Origin: Gemmatimonadota bacterium
Lineage (GTDB): Bacteria > Gemmatimonadota > Gemmatimonadetes > Longimicrobiales > Longimicrobiaceae
DNA length: 10,708 nucleotides
NCBI GenBank assembly: GCA_019348265.1
Contig: JAHWJV010000077.1
Location: 1-10,708 of the forward strand
Direction of reading: 5' to 3'
Shown here: positions 1 to 6,827 of the stretch, piece after piece
Position numbering within the stretch: position 1 is the stretch's first letter
How the letters are laid out: each line of letters starts with the position of its first letter
Translations under genes and position numbers: made by a program
The notes under the pieces: model-generated
Database searches by the model: none
Seen by the model: only the letters and a program-made list of their open reading frames with translations
What the model was told of the DNA's origin: nothing

Positions 1-1521
1 CACGGCGCGCACTGCCTCGGGTGCGACAGGCGCCATCGTCCTCGTGATCGCCGTCATGTGGATCCCGCCCCACGCCATCCGAGCGCGCCGGCTTGGCGGC
101 TCCGTCCGCCCAGTATGTCGCCTCGGCGACGTCCCCCGTTCCCCCGCCTCGTTGTCGCATTGGGCATCCCGTCGTACGCTGGACGCGTGATCCCCCACTC
201 CCTCGAGGGCGCGGTCCCCCGCCGCGCCGACCAGCAGCAGGTCGCACCCCGCGTCGGCGAGCGCGTCGGCAGCGGCGACGCCGCCCTCGACCGTCCCGGG
301 GACCTCGTGCCGGCCGACGACCAGCGAGGCGTCCGCAACCTCGAGGCCGCTCGCCTCGTGGTCGATCACGAAGCCGAGATTCAGGCCCTGCAGCTCGTCG
401 CCGACGTACACCGGCACCTGCTGCGGGTCGGGCACCTCGAACCGGTCGTCAGTGAGCGGCTCCAGCCCGGCCGAGAAGTCTGGCCAGCCGTACCAGGCGT
501 TCTGGCGTATCACCCAGACGTTGTCGAGGGCGTTGGCGATCGGGCGGCTGCCCCGCTCGTCGTACGCGTTGTCGGAGGCGTAGAGTCTACCGTCGGGCCC
601 CCAGCGGACGCCGAACGGGTTGCGGAGCCCCCAGGCGTAGACCTCCAGGCCGGACCCGTCCGGGTTCATCCGCAGGATCGTCCCGTTGGCCTTCACCTGC
701 CCGCGCACGACGCGGTTGCTACTGACGCCGAACGGCTGGAAGGCACCGGTTCGCACGAGCAACGAGCGGTCGCGGTCGTGGTCGAACACGCTCGCGACCG
801 CATACCAGAGGTTGCTCCATAGCGTGACCAGGCGCCCCTGCCGCGCGAGGACGTTGTTGGGCTGCGGAGTCAGGAAGCTCTCGCCGCGGAGCCGGACGTC
901 GCGCGCCGGAACGTCGTGCAGGTTCGGGTAGAGCTCCACCGTCAGAAAGGGAAACGCCTCGCTCAGGTCGACAACCCCGGAATTCGTCACCGTCCCCATC
1001 CCGAAATAGATCATCCCGTCCGGGCCGACCGACATCTGGTTGTTGAAGTGGCCGGTGGACGCGGGCAGGTCTGTCACCAGGTGCCGAAGGGAGCCATTCG
1101 GCTCCAGGACGGAGATCTTCCCGAAGTGCGAAACGTAAAGCCGCCCCCGGGACCACATGATGTCAGTGACGGGGCCGAGCAGGCCCGACCTCTGGTCCGC
1201 CACGTAGGCGAGCTCCCCGGCCGGTGAGACCCGCAGGATGCGCGGGGGGGCGACGAGGTCGCCGTAAGCGTAGCCGCCCTCGGCGACGTAGAGGTTCCCC
1301 GCGTCGTCGAACTCCACGCTCGTGGGGTAGATCAGGTCGCGCAGGACGACCTCGACTCGGTAGCCGGGCGGCACCTGGGCCGCGGCGGGATCGGGGGATG
1401 GTACGGTGGGGAATTCGCGTGGGAAAACGCCCTGCGGCATCGTGGGCTGCGGCATGCAGCCCGCGGTCGCGAGACACAGGATCGAGACCGCCAGCGTCGG
1501 AAGCCCTGCTCGTACGCTCAT
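1..1521 (-). CDS. Beta-propeller lipoprotein, sorbosone / PQQ-dependent sugar dehydrogenase-like, partial at the left edge
   Basis: The frame is open from ATG 1521 to the left edge (507 codons, no stop seen), so the C-terminus is missing. A GGAG sits 7 nt before the ATG. Residues 1-22 form a lipoprotein-type signal (hydrophobic core, then TAGC with Cys22), so an envelope location is likely. The body has NHL/glucose-sorbosone-dehydrogenase blades: YPTSVEFDDAGNLYVAEGG near residues 64-82, GHFNNQMSVGPDGMIYFGMG near 155, YAWGLRNPFGVRWGPDGRLY near 293, and NAWYGWPDFS near 340. Such proteins oxidise sugars or aldehydes or are uncharacterised binding propellers; the substrate here cannot be told. 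After about residue 406 (below position ~305) the sequence stops resembling the family and codon use weakens. That could be a variable tail, a frameshift or a junction. Family call is confident, enzymatic activity is not. Confidence 0.8.
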   Translation of the reverse strand, partial: MSVRAGLPTLAVSILCLATAGCMPQPTMPQGVFPREFPTVPSPDPAAAQVPPGYRVEVVLRDLIYPTSVEFDDAGNLYVAEGGYAYGDLVAPPRILRVSPAGELAYVADQRSGLLGPVTDIMWSRGRLYVSHFGKISVLEPNGSLRHLVTDLPASTGHFNNQMSVGPDGMIYFGMGTVTNSGVVDLSEAFPFLTVELYPNLHDVPARDVRLRGESFLTPQPNNVLARQGRLVTLWSNLWYAVASVFDHDRDRSLLVRTGAFQPFGVSSNRVVRGQVKANGTILRMNPDGSGLEVYAWGLRNPFGVRWGPDGRLYASDNAYDERGSRPIANALDNVWVIRQNAWYGWPDFSAGLEPLTDDRFEVPDPQQVPVYVGDELQGLNLGFVIDHEASGLEVADASLVVGRHEVPGTVEGGVAAADALADAGCDLLLVGAAGDRALEGVGDHASSVRRDAQCDNEAGERGTSPRRHTGRTEPPSRRARMAWGGIHMTAITRTMAPVAPEAVRAV

Positions 1522-1606
1522 CTCTGCGCTCCAGTTCTTGCACGGCGTGGTCGGTTTAGCCCGACACCTGGCTCTCAGCGACTTCCAAGCCGGCGGAGTC
1601 GAACCC

Positions 1607-1639
1607 GTATCAGTTTCGGGCGCGCTTCAATTCTGATAC
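1607..1639. repeat. Inverted repeat upstream of the propeller gene, possible operator
   Basis: GTATCAG at 1607-1613 and CTGATAC at 1633-1639 are perfect 7-bp inverted arms separated by 19 nt, so the half-sites are 26 bp apart centre to centre. The pair lies 86-118 bp upstream of the propeller start on the minus strand, in the only AT-richer patch of this intergenic stretch. Position and geometry fit a regulator site or promoter element, but no regulator can be named and chance is possible. Confidence 0.3.
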
Positions 1640-1803
1640 CGCGCGGGCGCCGGAGCCTCGCAGGCGAGCCGAGCCCCCGCGACTGCGCGCCGCTCCGGCC
1701 GTAGCTGGCGACCCAGCGCTCGGTCCGACGCTGCTCCGGGCCCCACGTGTGCTCCGGGCTCTCGCCAGCGAATGTGTGCCTTTTCCGCCGGGACGGCTGC
1801 TAA

Positions 1804-1838
1804 TGAAGAAAAGCCCCAGCGGCCGGAACCGCTGGGGC
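1804..1838 (-). terminator. Rho-independent terminator after the HD-GYP-like gene
   Basis: Read on the minus strand, GCCCCAGCGG and CCGCTGGGGC (1829-1838 and 1813-1822) make a 10-bp GC-rich stem with a 6-nt loop. It is followed directly by TTTTCTTC. It lies about 75 nt past the stop codon at 1911. The plus-strand side lacks a T-tract, so it terminates minus-strand transcription before the propeller gene. Confidence 0.85.
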
Positions 1839-1910
1839 ATACTCAACCGGTGGGGGTCGTGCCGTACTGCCGCTGCACGCGAGCGGGCTCCAAGGCTCGC
1901 GGGTCAGGGC

Positions 1911-2537
1911 TCAGGCGATACTCAGCGCGCAGCGTACGGCTAGGGGGTGGAATCGGCTCCCGGATCCGCTCTCGAGCAGGCGACTCTGCTCGTGCAGCGA
2001 GAGTGCCGCCTGATAGGGCCGAGGGCGTCGTACTGCCGCGATTACATCCGCCACGCGGAGGATCCCCGCGAGCAACTCGTCGGGATCGTGCGCCGCGAAC
2101 GTCCGCTGCTCGTAGTCGTCGTATTGATGCTCGATCAGGCGCCCGACCCGCGGGCCGTGCATCACCGACGCGAGCCGCGCGCTGAGGGTCGCCTGCCGGC
2201 GAACCATCTCCAGCTCGTCCAGCGACAGCCGCGCGTTTCGCAGAAGTAGCTCCGGCGCTACGCTGAACATCCCCACTTCGTGAAGCTCGGCGGCCGTCTT
2301 CAACACGTACGAATCCGCCTCCGAGATCGCCAGCCGCTCGCCGAGCCATTCCGCGGTCTTCGCGACCAGCGCGCTGTGCTCGATGATCCCGAGATCGGCG
2401 TCCTGAACCTCCATCCCGAAGATCACGGCTCTGGTGATGGTCCGCTCGGCGCCGCGGCGGGCCTGAGCTAGCGTGGGGCCTTCCTGGAAGACCGGGATGT
2501 CAGCGGCGTGGTCGAGGACGCGTCGGATGGGGTTCAT
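1911..2537 (-). CDS. Degenerate HD-GYP-like phosphohydrolase domain protein
   Basis: This 208-residue protein follows the layout of an HD-GYP domain. HSALVAKTAEWLG begins at His54. The HD doublet is replaced by His86-Glu87 in AAELHEVGMFSV. A helix with DELEMVRRQATLSARL follows at about 107-122. The usual HHE is LIEHQYDDYEQ (His137), the GYP motif is absent, and ILRVADVIAAV with Asp164 plus RPY and FHP close the domain. HD-GYP proteins normally hydrolyse cyclic-di-GMP using a di- or tri-metal centre. With the catalytic Asp and second His replaced and GYP missing, this copy is more likely a binding or scaffold protein, though weak activity is not excluded. ATG 2537 is chosen because the domain starts soon after; a GTG at 2645 would add 36 poorly conserved residues. 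No clear ribosome binding site is seen for either start. Confidence 0.75.
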   Translation of the reverse strand: MNPIRRVLDHAADIPVFQEGPTLAQARRGAERTITRAVIFGMEVQDADLGIIEHSALVAKTAEWLGERLAISEADSYVLKTAAELHEVGMFSVAPELLLRNARLSLDELEMVRRQATLSARLASVMHGPRVGRLIEHQYDDYEQRTFAAHDPDELLAGILRVADVIAAVRRPRPYQAALSLHEQSRLLESGSGSRFHPLAVRCALSIA

Positions 2538-2681
2538 GCATGCAGACCGTAAGAGGAGTCGCCGGTTCAGGGCATCTACGGTTAAGGACGAAGAGGCCAG
2601 GCCGGCGGTCACACGCGCCGACGCGGAAAGAAACGGATGGCGCACGGCCGTGCTTCTGCTGCGGTCGGAAGGGAGGTCGCA

Positions 2682-2728
2682 ACGCGTAGAAGAGCCCGCG
2701 GCTCAGGGCCACGGGCTCTTCTACGCGT
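2682..2728 (-). terminator. Long hairpin just after tRNA-Val, probable tRNA operon terminator
   Basis: The arms 2682-2698 and 2712-2728 are perfectly complementary over 17 bp, with a 13-nt loop that itself can pair GGC with GCC. The hairpin begins 4 nt past the tRNA-Val discriminator base. There is no long T-run after it, only TT, so it is not a textbook terminator. The arm does contain CUCUUCU within the 3' half. It may stop transcription in both directions or protect the tRNA precursor 3' end. Confidence 0.55.
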
Positions 2729-2732
2729 AGTA

Positions 2733-2806
<74 letters not shown>

Positions 2807-2892
2807 AGTATCGCGGGCCGGAGGGTATCCGCGCCCGCGCCAGAAGGTGGGCTGCTGCCTGCGGGGCCCTGACCCAGTACCTCCCAGTTGTA

Positions 2893-2965
2893 TACCCCGT
2901 AGGGGAATCGAACCCCTGTTTACGCCGTGAGAGGGCGTTGTCCTAGGCCACTAGACGAACGGGGC
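2893..2965 (-). tRNA. tRNA-Glu (anticodon CTC)
   Basis: A 73-nt cloverleaf is read on the minus strand. The acceptor GCCCCGT pairs with ACGGGGT (G-U at the first pair, as usual for this tRNA). GTCTAGTGGCCTAGGAC forms the D-arm. ACGCC/GGCGT encloses loop CTCTCAC, giving anticodon CTC for GAG codons. The T-arm AGGGG TTCGATT CCCCT is intact, the discriminator is A and CCA is not encoded. The barrel-protein gene ends 85 nt upstream on the same strand, with no terminator that I can see between them. Confidence 0.97.
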
Positions 2966-3050
2966 GGCAAGTGGCTGCACTTCGCTTCCCGGCCCACTGA
3001 GCGGACGAATTTAACAGCCCTTCCCGCCGCAGTCCAGTACCGCCGACGGG

Positions 3051-4322
3051 TCAGTTGAAGCGGGGGTTCACGACCGAGTTGAAGATGGAACCGAAGCTGT
3101 AGCTCAGGCCCAGCGAGCCGTTGTAGCGGAACGCGGTAGCGATCTGCCGCTGCCGCAGGAGGATCTGTTCCGGGGTGAGCGTCCCCTTCACCAGGTAGAG
3201 CTGGTTGTGGATGCGCTCGGTGGAGGCGTTGAGGTTCACCGCCAGTCCACGGATGAGCCTCACGTCTATCCCGCCGTTCGCCTCCAGCCGGTACTTGCTG
3301 AGGTCATGGAAGTAGTGCGCGCCGGCCACCTCCGCGCGCGCCGAGCCCCACCGCTGCCGAGTGTCCAGCGCGACGGACAGCGTCTGGTCAGCCAGCGTCT
3401 CTTCCATCTTGTCGAAGATGGTCTCCTTCAGGTACTGAATGCGGCTGGCGCCGGCGGTGTACTGGACGACGAGCTGGCGACGCGTCGACTCGGAGTACGG
3501 GAAGACGTTGTACTCGATCGCCGGGGCGAGCCGCAGCGAGAGATCCCGGTTCTGGAAGGTGGAGTGGTTCGCACCGGTGCGCCCCCCGATTGACCAGTGC
3601 TCGTTGATGCTCCGCACCACCAGCATTCCCGTGCCGTAGTCGTTCTGCTCGTTGGTCACCCAGCGCTCCCCGACCCGCGTGTCGCTCCGAGATGTGCGGC
3701 CGTTCACGGACAGGGAGCTCTTCCACGCGGCGGTGGTGCGCGAGGCGGACGCCGAGGCGTTCAGGTTGTGGCTCTTGTAGGAGGCTTCTCCATTCAGCGA
3801 AGCGCCCACGCTGGTGCGGAACACCCAGGCATTCCAGGGGTCGCGCCGGGCGGCGGATGACACTCCGCGGGTGGCGGGAGGCGCCTCGAAGGAAAGCCTC
3901 ATCCGCTGCGCGAGAGGCGTACGCAGCGCATAGCGCACCAGGCCCCCGGAAAGGACCCTGCCCATCCCCTGCCGCACCAGGTCCTGTGACTCACCGGGGA
4001 CTGTGGCATAGACGAGGTCCTCGTCCACACCGATGAAGGCCCGCCGACCCACGAACCGCATCGCGAACTCGGTACCCCCCGCGCCCGTTCCCCGGGTGGT
4101 CACCAGGATGTGCACGTCCGCGTCTTCTCGGTTGCGCACGTAGTCCACGAAGGTGATCTCCGTACGCAGGTAGTCGACGTCGCAGCGAAAAGGACAGTCG
4201 AGGAAGACGCGGAGCTTCTCCGGGGCGGCGGCGGCGTCCGTAGGCGCGACCTGGGCCGGCGCCGGACCCGAGAACCCGAGCAGGCACCCGAACAGAAACG
4301 TGAGGGCGAACAGGCATCGCAT
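3051..4322 (-). CDS. Exported protein, putative outer-membrane beta-barrel with conserved N-terminal module
   Basis: The protein has 423 residues from ATG 4322; a TTG at 4334 could add four. Residues 1-24 are a Sec signal peptide (hydrophobic FALTFLFGCLLGF, then GPAPAQ as cleavage site). Residues 37-135 form a compact module with LRVFLDCPFRCDVDYLRTEI, FVDYVRNREDADVHIL and a GTGAGGTEF turn, with two close cysteines (Cys43, Cys47). From about residue 160 to the end, alternating polar/hydrophobic stretches rich in Ser, Asn, Arg and aromatics (for example TSVGASLNGEASYKS, GSLGLSYSFGSIFNS) fit transmembrane beta strands, and the chain ends NPRFN with Phe next to last, as in many barrels. No enzymatic motif is seen. 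I recognise the module as recurring in uncharacterised Bacteroidota/Gemmatimonadota-type envelope proteins but cannot name a family. Its role is unknown. Confidence 0.8.
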   Translation of the reverse strand: MRCLFALTFLFGCLLGFSGPAPAQVAPTDAAAAPEKLRVFLDCPFRCDVDYLRTEITFVDYVRNREDADVHILVTTRGTGAGGTEFAMRFVGRRAFIGVDEDLVYATVPGESQDLVRQGMGRVLSGGLVRYALRTPLAQRMRLSFEAPPATRGVSSAARRDPWNAWVFRTSVGASLNGEASYKSHNLNASASASRTTAAWKSSLSVNGRTSRSDTRVGERWVTNEQNDYGTGMLVVRSINEHWSIGGRTGANHSTFQNRDLSLRLAPAIEYNVFPYSESTRRQLVVQYTAGASRIQYLKETIFDKMEETLADQTLSVALDTRQRWGSARAEVAGAHYFHDLSKYRLEANGGIDVRLIRGLAVNLNASTERIHNQLYLVKGTLTPEQILLRQRQIATAFRYNGSLGLSYSFGSIFNSVVNPRFN

Positions 4323-4759
4323 CAGGTACAGCAAGCTCGAAAGGGCGGAGTCGTGGTAAAGGCTGTTCTCGGGCTGGCTGAACGGAACGGCGGGATAGTA
4401 CGCCGAAGCGGGCGGAAAGAAAAGCCGTCAGGGGAGATGCGTCGTTCCACCCGGCGCGGATTGCGGCGGAGGTGGCGAGAACGACCGTGCGAGACACACG
4501 GAGCTCCGAGCACGAGCCCGTGGCACCATCGAGCGCAGCCGCCAACTCCGGACAGGTTCGGAGAAGACCCCGTGAGAATCGTTCGGTCCGCGTTAGATTA
4601 ATCGTCTATAACGACTTACGCCTCCTCTCCTTCTTCTCGAATCCACCGATTCTTCTCGAAACCACCGAGCTCCCGCCGCGAGGATCCGTCCTCTCGTCCT
4701 GGTTCCCTGATCTTGCCGAGACGGCGCAGGTCGTCTGGCTGCTCTCTTAGAGGGACCTA
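4323..4759. other. Divergent intergenic region between the barrel gene and the kinase gene
   Basis: This 437-bp gap must carry promoters for both neighbours. I see no convincing small gene in it. An AT-richer patch at 4593-4612 (TTAGATTAATCGTCTATAAC) contains TATAAC at 4607-4612, a good -10 match for the plus strand, but without a recognisable -35 at normal spacing. On the minus strand TACTAT near 4393-4398 is a weak -10 candidate for the barrel gene. The tandem repeat at 4631-4668 is listed separately. Confidence 0.4.
4631..4668. repeat. 19-bp tandem direct repeat upstream of the kinase gene
   Basis: TTCTTCTCGAATCCACCGA at 4631-4649 is followed with no gap by TTCTTCTCGAAACCACCGA at 4650-4668, with one mismatch. 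The copies lie 92-129 bp before the kinase start and just downstream of a possible -10 at 4607. A 19-bp period is close to two helical turns, so two protein molecules could sit on one DNA face. It may be a regulator binding site, or a recent slippage duplication. Confidence 0.7.
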
Positions 4760-5908
4760 ATGGACCGCACGTCGATGACATTCGAGCAGTACAGTTCCGA
4801 TCGCCTCACCGCTGAGGCTGAGCAGATCACGGCCGAGTGGGTTGGCAGGCTCACCACACAGCTCGGAGTTCCCCCGACCCGCGTCCTTCCCCACCAGGAC
4901 GTACTCGACGACATCCCGGTCGTCCTGCGGAAGGCGGCGGCGTTCCTGCTCACGCCCGACACTGAAAAGCTCACTTCCGAGCAGCTCGTAACGGACGAGA
5001 TGAACAACATCGCTCTGCTTCGCCGCACGCAGGGCTACACGGTTCAGGAAATCCTCCGCGAGTTCGACGAGCTGGCGCAGATCCTGGATAGTGCGGCGCT
5101 CCGCTGGGTGGACGATTTTCCGGGAGACCCGCAGGCCGGCAGCGTCGGCCGGGTCTTCGGGCGGCTCAATCGCGTGCCTCTGCTCATGGGCGGGCTCACG
5201 GTAGGTGCCCTGGAGGAGGAGCGGAACGAGCTGCTGCGGCGGCTCGCCTCCGCCGAGGAGCACGAGAGGCTGCGGATCTCGCGCGAGCTGCACGACCAGA
5301 TGGGTCAGCTGGTCACCGCTCTGCTGCTCGGCCTTCGGGCGCTCTCCCGCGGCGGCACAACGGCGCAGCGCACCTCGAGCATCGACGACCTCGAGGCTCT
5401 GGCCGACCGGATCCCTCGCGAGGTCCAGCAGCTCGCGCTGGAGCTCCGCGCCCCAGCCCTCGACAAGCTCGGCCTGAAGCACGCTCTGGAAGAACACGTA
5501 CAGGATTGGTCGATCCGGTCCGGGATCGAGGCGGATTTCCACAGCACTGGGCTCGACGTCGAGCGATTGCCCGACGCGATGGAGATCACCGTCTTCGGGG
5601 TCGTGCAGGAGGGACTCACCAACGTCGCGAAGCACGCCGGCGCGACGCGGGCGAGCGTGATCCTGGAGCGTCGGGGCGGCGTGCTCGGGGTGATCGTCGA
5701 GGACGACGGTCAGGGATTCGAGCCCACCCAGGTGCTGACCTCGCCCGAGAAGGTGGGGCGTCTCGGACTCCGGGGGATGCAGGAGCGGGTCTCAGTCTTG
5801 GGCGGGCGGTGGAACTTCGAATCTGCGCCAGGGGAAGGCACGACCCTCTACGTCCGCATCCCCGACCCAACCGCTTACGATGGCGAACGCGGCGCACGCC
5901 GCGCGTGA
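4760..5908 (+). CDS. Soluble sensor histidine kinase (RsbRD_N-like / HisKA_3 / HATPase_c)
   Basis: The protein has 382 residues and no membrane segment, so it is cytoplasmic. Residues about 12-120 are helical and resemble the RsbRD N-terminal domain of stress-response regulators (AEQITAEWVGRL, then LLRRTQGYTVQEILREFDEL). A coiled coil at 150-170 leads to a HisKA_3 dimerisation domain with phosphoacceptor His178 in ERLRISRELHDQMGQ. The HATPase domain shows the N-box (VVQEGLTNVAKHA, Asn288), G1 (VEDDGQGF, Asp316) and G2 (GRLGLRGMQERV). This is the NarL-partner (HPK7) type, yet no LuxR/NarL-type regulator is next to it. GAGGG 6 nt before the ATG supports the start. The stop lies inside the next gene, implying coupled translation. 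Kinase call is firm; signal and partner are unknown. Confidence 0.95.
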   Translation: MDRTSMTFEQYSSDRLTAEAEQITAEWVGRLTTQLGVPPTRVLPHQDVLDDIPVVLRKAAAFLLTPDTEKLTSEQLVTDEMNNIALLRRTQGYTVQEILREFDELAQILDSAALRWVDDFPGDPQAGSVGRVFGRLNRVPLLMGGLTVGALEEERNELLRRLASAEEHERLRISRELHDQMGQLVTALLLGLRALSRGGTTAQRTSSIDDLEALADRIPREVQQLALELRAPALDKLGLKHALEEHVQDWSIRSGIEADFHSTGLDVERLPDAMEITVFGVVQEGLTNVAKHAGATRASVILERRGGVLGVIVEDDGQGFEPTQVLTSPEKVGRLGLRGMQERVSVLGGRWNFESAPGEGTTLYVRIPDPTAYDGERGARRA

Positions 5909-6122
5909 GGTCGCACAGGGGCTCCTCCAGAAGGCGGAATCCGCACGCGCGCAGATCGAAGAAGCCGCCGAGTTCGCGCGCGAGCAGGCGCGGGGCGCCC
6001 GCCGCTACATCACGGAGATCCTCGAGCCGGAGCTGAAGGAGGAGCGTGCTCGAAGGGCCGCTCTGGAGGCGGACCTCGAAGGGCGCACCGACGCGCGGCT
6101 CAGCCAATCCGACAGGGAATAA
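5880..6122 (+). CDS. Small helical protein overlapping the kinase gene
   Basis: This 80-residue protein starts 29 nt before the end of the kinase gene and lacks its own Shine-Dalgarno, which fits translational coupling. The composition is Ala, Glu, Arg and Gln rich with almost no proline or glycine in residues 1-60, giving a long amphipathic helix or coiled coil (AAREVAQGLLQKAESARAQI, then EILEPELKEERARRAALEAD). No membrane segment, signal peptide or catalytic motif is seen. Third codon positions are strongly GC, as in neighbouring genes, which supports real coding. It may bind or tune the kinase, but that is inference from position only; I do not recognise a family. Confidence 0.7.
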   Translation: MANAAHAAREVAQGLLQKAESARAQIEEAAEFAREQARGARRYITEILEPELKEERARRAALEADLEGRTDARLSQSDRE

Positions 6123-6432
6123 ACGTCGACTCATCCGGATCGGGTCGGACCCCGCGCAAAGCTTCGCCAGAGCATGGGAGGTCCCAATCGCTACCCGCCG
6201 CGGACTCCTTTCGCGCCCCCTCACCTACGCCTCGCCGTCAGCGTGTGGGTAAATCCCCCGACACGAATGGCCTCATCTCCCGATAGCAGGCAACTGCTCG
6301 GCTAGCTATTCTCAACACGTTGAGATCTAAAGCGTTGCGCAGCCGCGCGCCGGCGCGGATACATGCAGTCCGGCGGAAGCTCGTCGCCCGGTGAGCACGA
6401 TCGGCCGGACCCTCCTTTCAGGTCGGATACCC
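6123..6432. other. Intergenic stretch between the kinase pair and the receiver cluster
   Basis: About 310 bp with no credible gene. I find no stem plus T-run that would terminate the kinase transcript, so read-through into the receivers is possible. The only clear structure is the palindrome at 6310-6325. The AT-rich words around 6303-6330 may hold a promoter, but no good -35/-10 pair is visible. Confidence 0.4.
6310..6325. promoter_or_regulatory. Perfect 7+2+7 palindrome upstream of the receiver cluster, candidate operator
   Basis: TCTCAAC at 6310-6316 and GTTGAGA at 6319-6325 are exact inverse complements with a 2-nt spacer, giving a 16-bp dyad typical of a dimeric repressor or activator site. 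It lies 108 bp before the first receiver start and is AT-richer than its surroundings. A word TATTCT overlaps its left side and could be a -10. The regulator is unknown. Confidence 0.4.
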
Positions 6433-6735
6433 ATGGACGGCAAGAAGATCCTGGCAGTGGACGATCACACGCCCACCAGTGATGTGTACGCCGAGTTTCT
6501 GAACGGCTGCGGCTATGTGGTACTGAAAGCGGGCCGCGCTGGCGAGGCGATCCTCCACGTTCACCAGCACCGTCCGCACGCCGTATCGATGAACGTGTCG
6601 ATGCCGAGCCCGGGAGGGATCGAGCCGGCCGACTCGCCGCCCGCCTGCTCGTGGGTCGCGTGCGTCCGGATGAAGCCGCACCCGGCCGAGGAGGTCGCTT
6701 CACGTATCCGATCTCTGGCTGCGGTGGCGGCTTGA
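6433..6735 (+). CDS. Degenerate stand-alone receiver domain (pseudo-receiver)
   Basis: This 100-residue protein starts as a CheY-like receiver: KKILAVDDH (acidic pair Asp10-Asp11), then FLNGCGYVVLKAGRAGEAI. The phosphorylation segment is HAVSMNVSMPSPGG, with Asn54 where Asp is expected. The beta-4 strand with its Ser/Thr and about 25-40 surrounding residues are missing: GGIEPAD passes directly to a short Pro/Ala/Cys linker and then VRMKPHPAEEVASRIRSLAA, which matches the usual KP loop (Lys81) and last helix. It cannot be phosphorylated in the normal way. It may be a decaying duplicate of the next gene or a phosphorylation-independent receiver. ATG 6433 begins right at the domain; a GTG at 6391 would add 14 residues. 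The stop overlaps an in-frame ATG of the next gene (TGATG at 6733-6737). Confidence 0.65.
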   Translation: MDGKKILAVDDHTPTSDVYAEFLNGCGYVVLKAGRAGEAILHVHQHRPHAVSMNVSMPSPGGIEPADSPPACSWVACVRMKPHPAEEVASRIRSLAAVAA

Positions 6736-6827
6736 TGACGCTGCGGAGGATGGACGGTGTCGGCGGCGGCGACCCGGCGGGCGGCGAGTCGGTCGACGGC
6801 AGCGGCGCGAGCAATGAGGCGGGGCAG

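Noticed and set aside
2..190. Plus-strand frame with a hydrophobic run (IVLVIAVMWI) ending at 190, perhaps the tail of a membrane protein
   Set aside because: Only one hydrophobic run followed by Arg/Ser-rich sequence, and it overlaps the open propeller frame; no independent support.
58..822. Plus-strand open frame of 254 codons opposite the propeller gene
   Set aside because: The minus strand gives clear propeller motifs over the same stretch; the plus-strand product is Arg/Val/Pro-rich shadow sequence.
4757..5635. Long minus-strand open frame opposite the kinase gene (292 codons)
   Set aside because: It mirrors the third-position GC pattern of a well-supported kinase; the protein has no recognisable domain.
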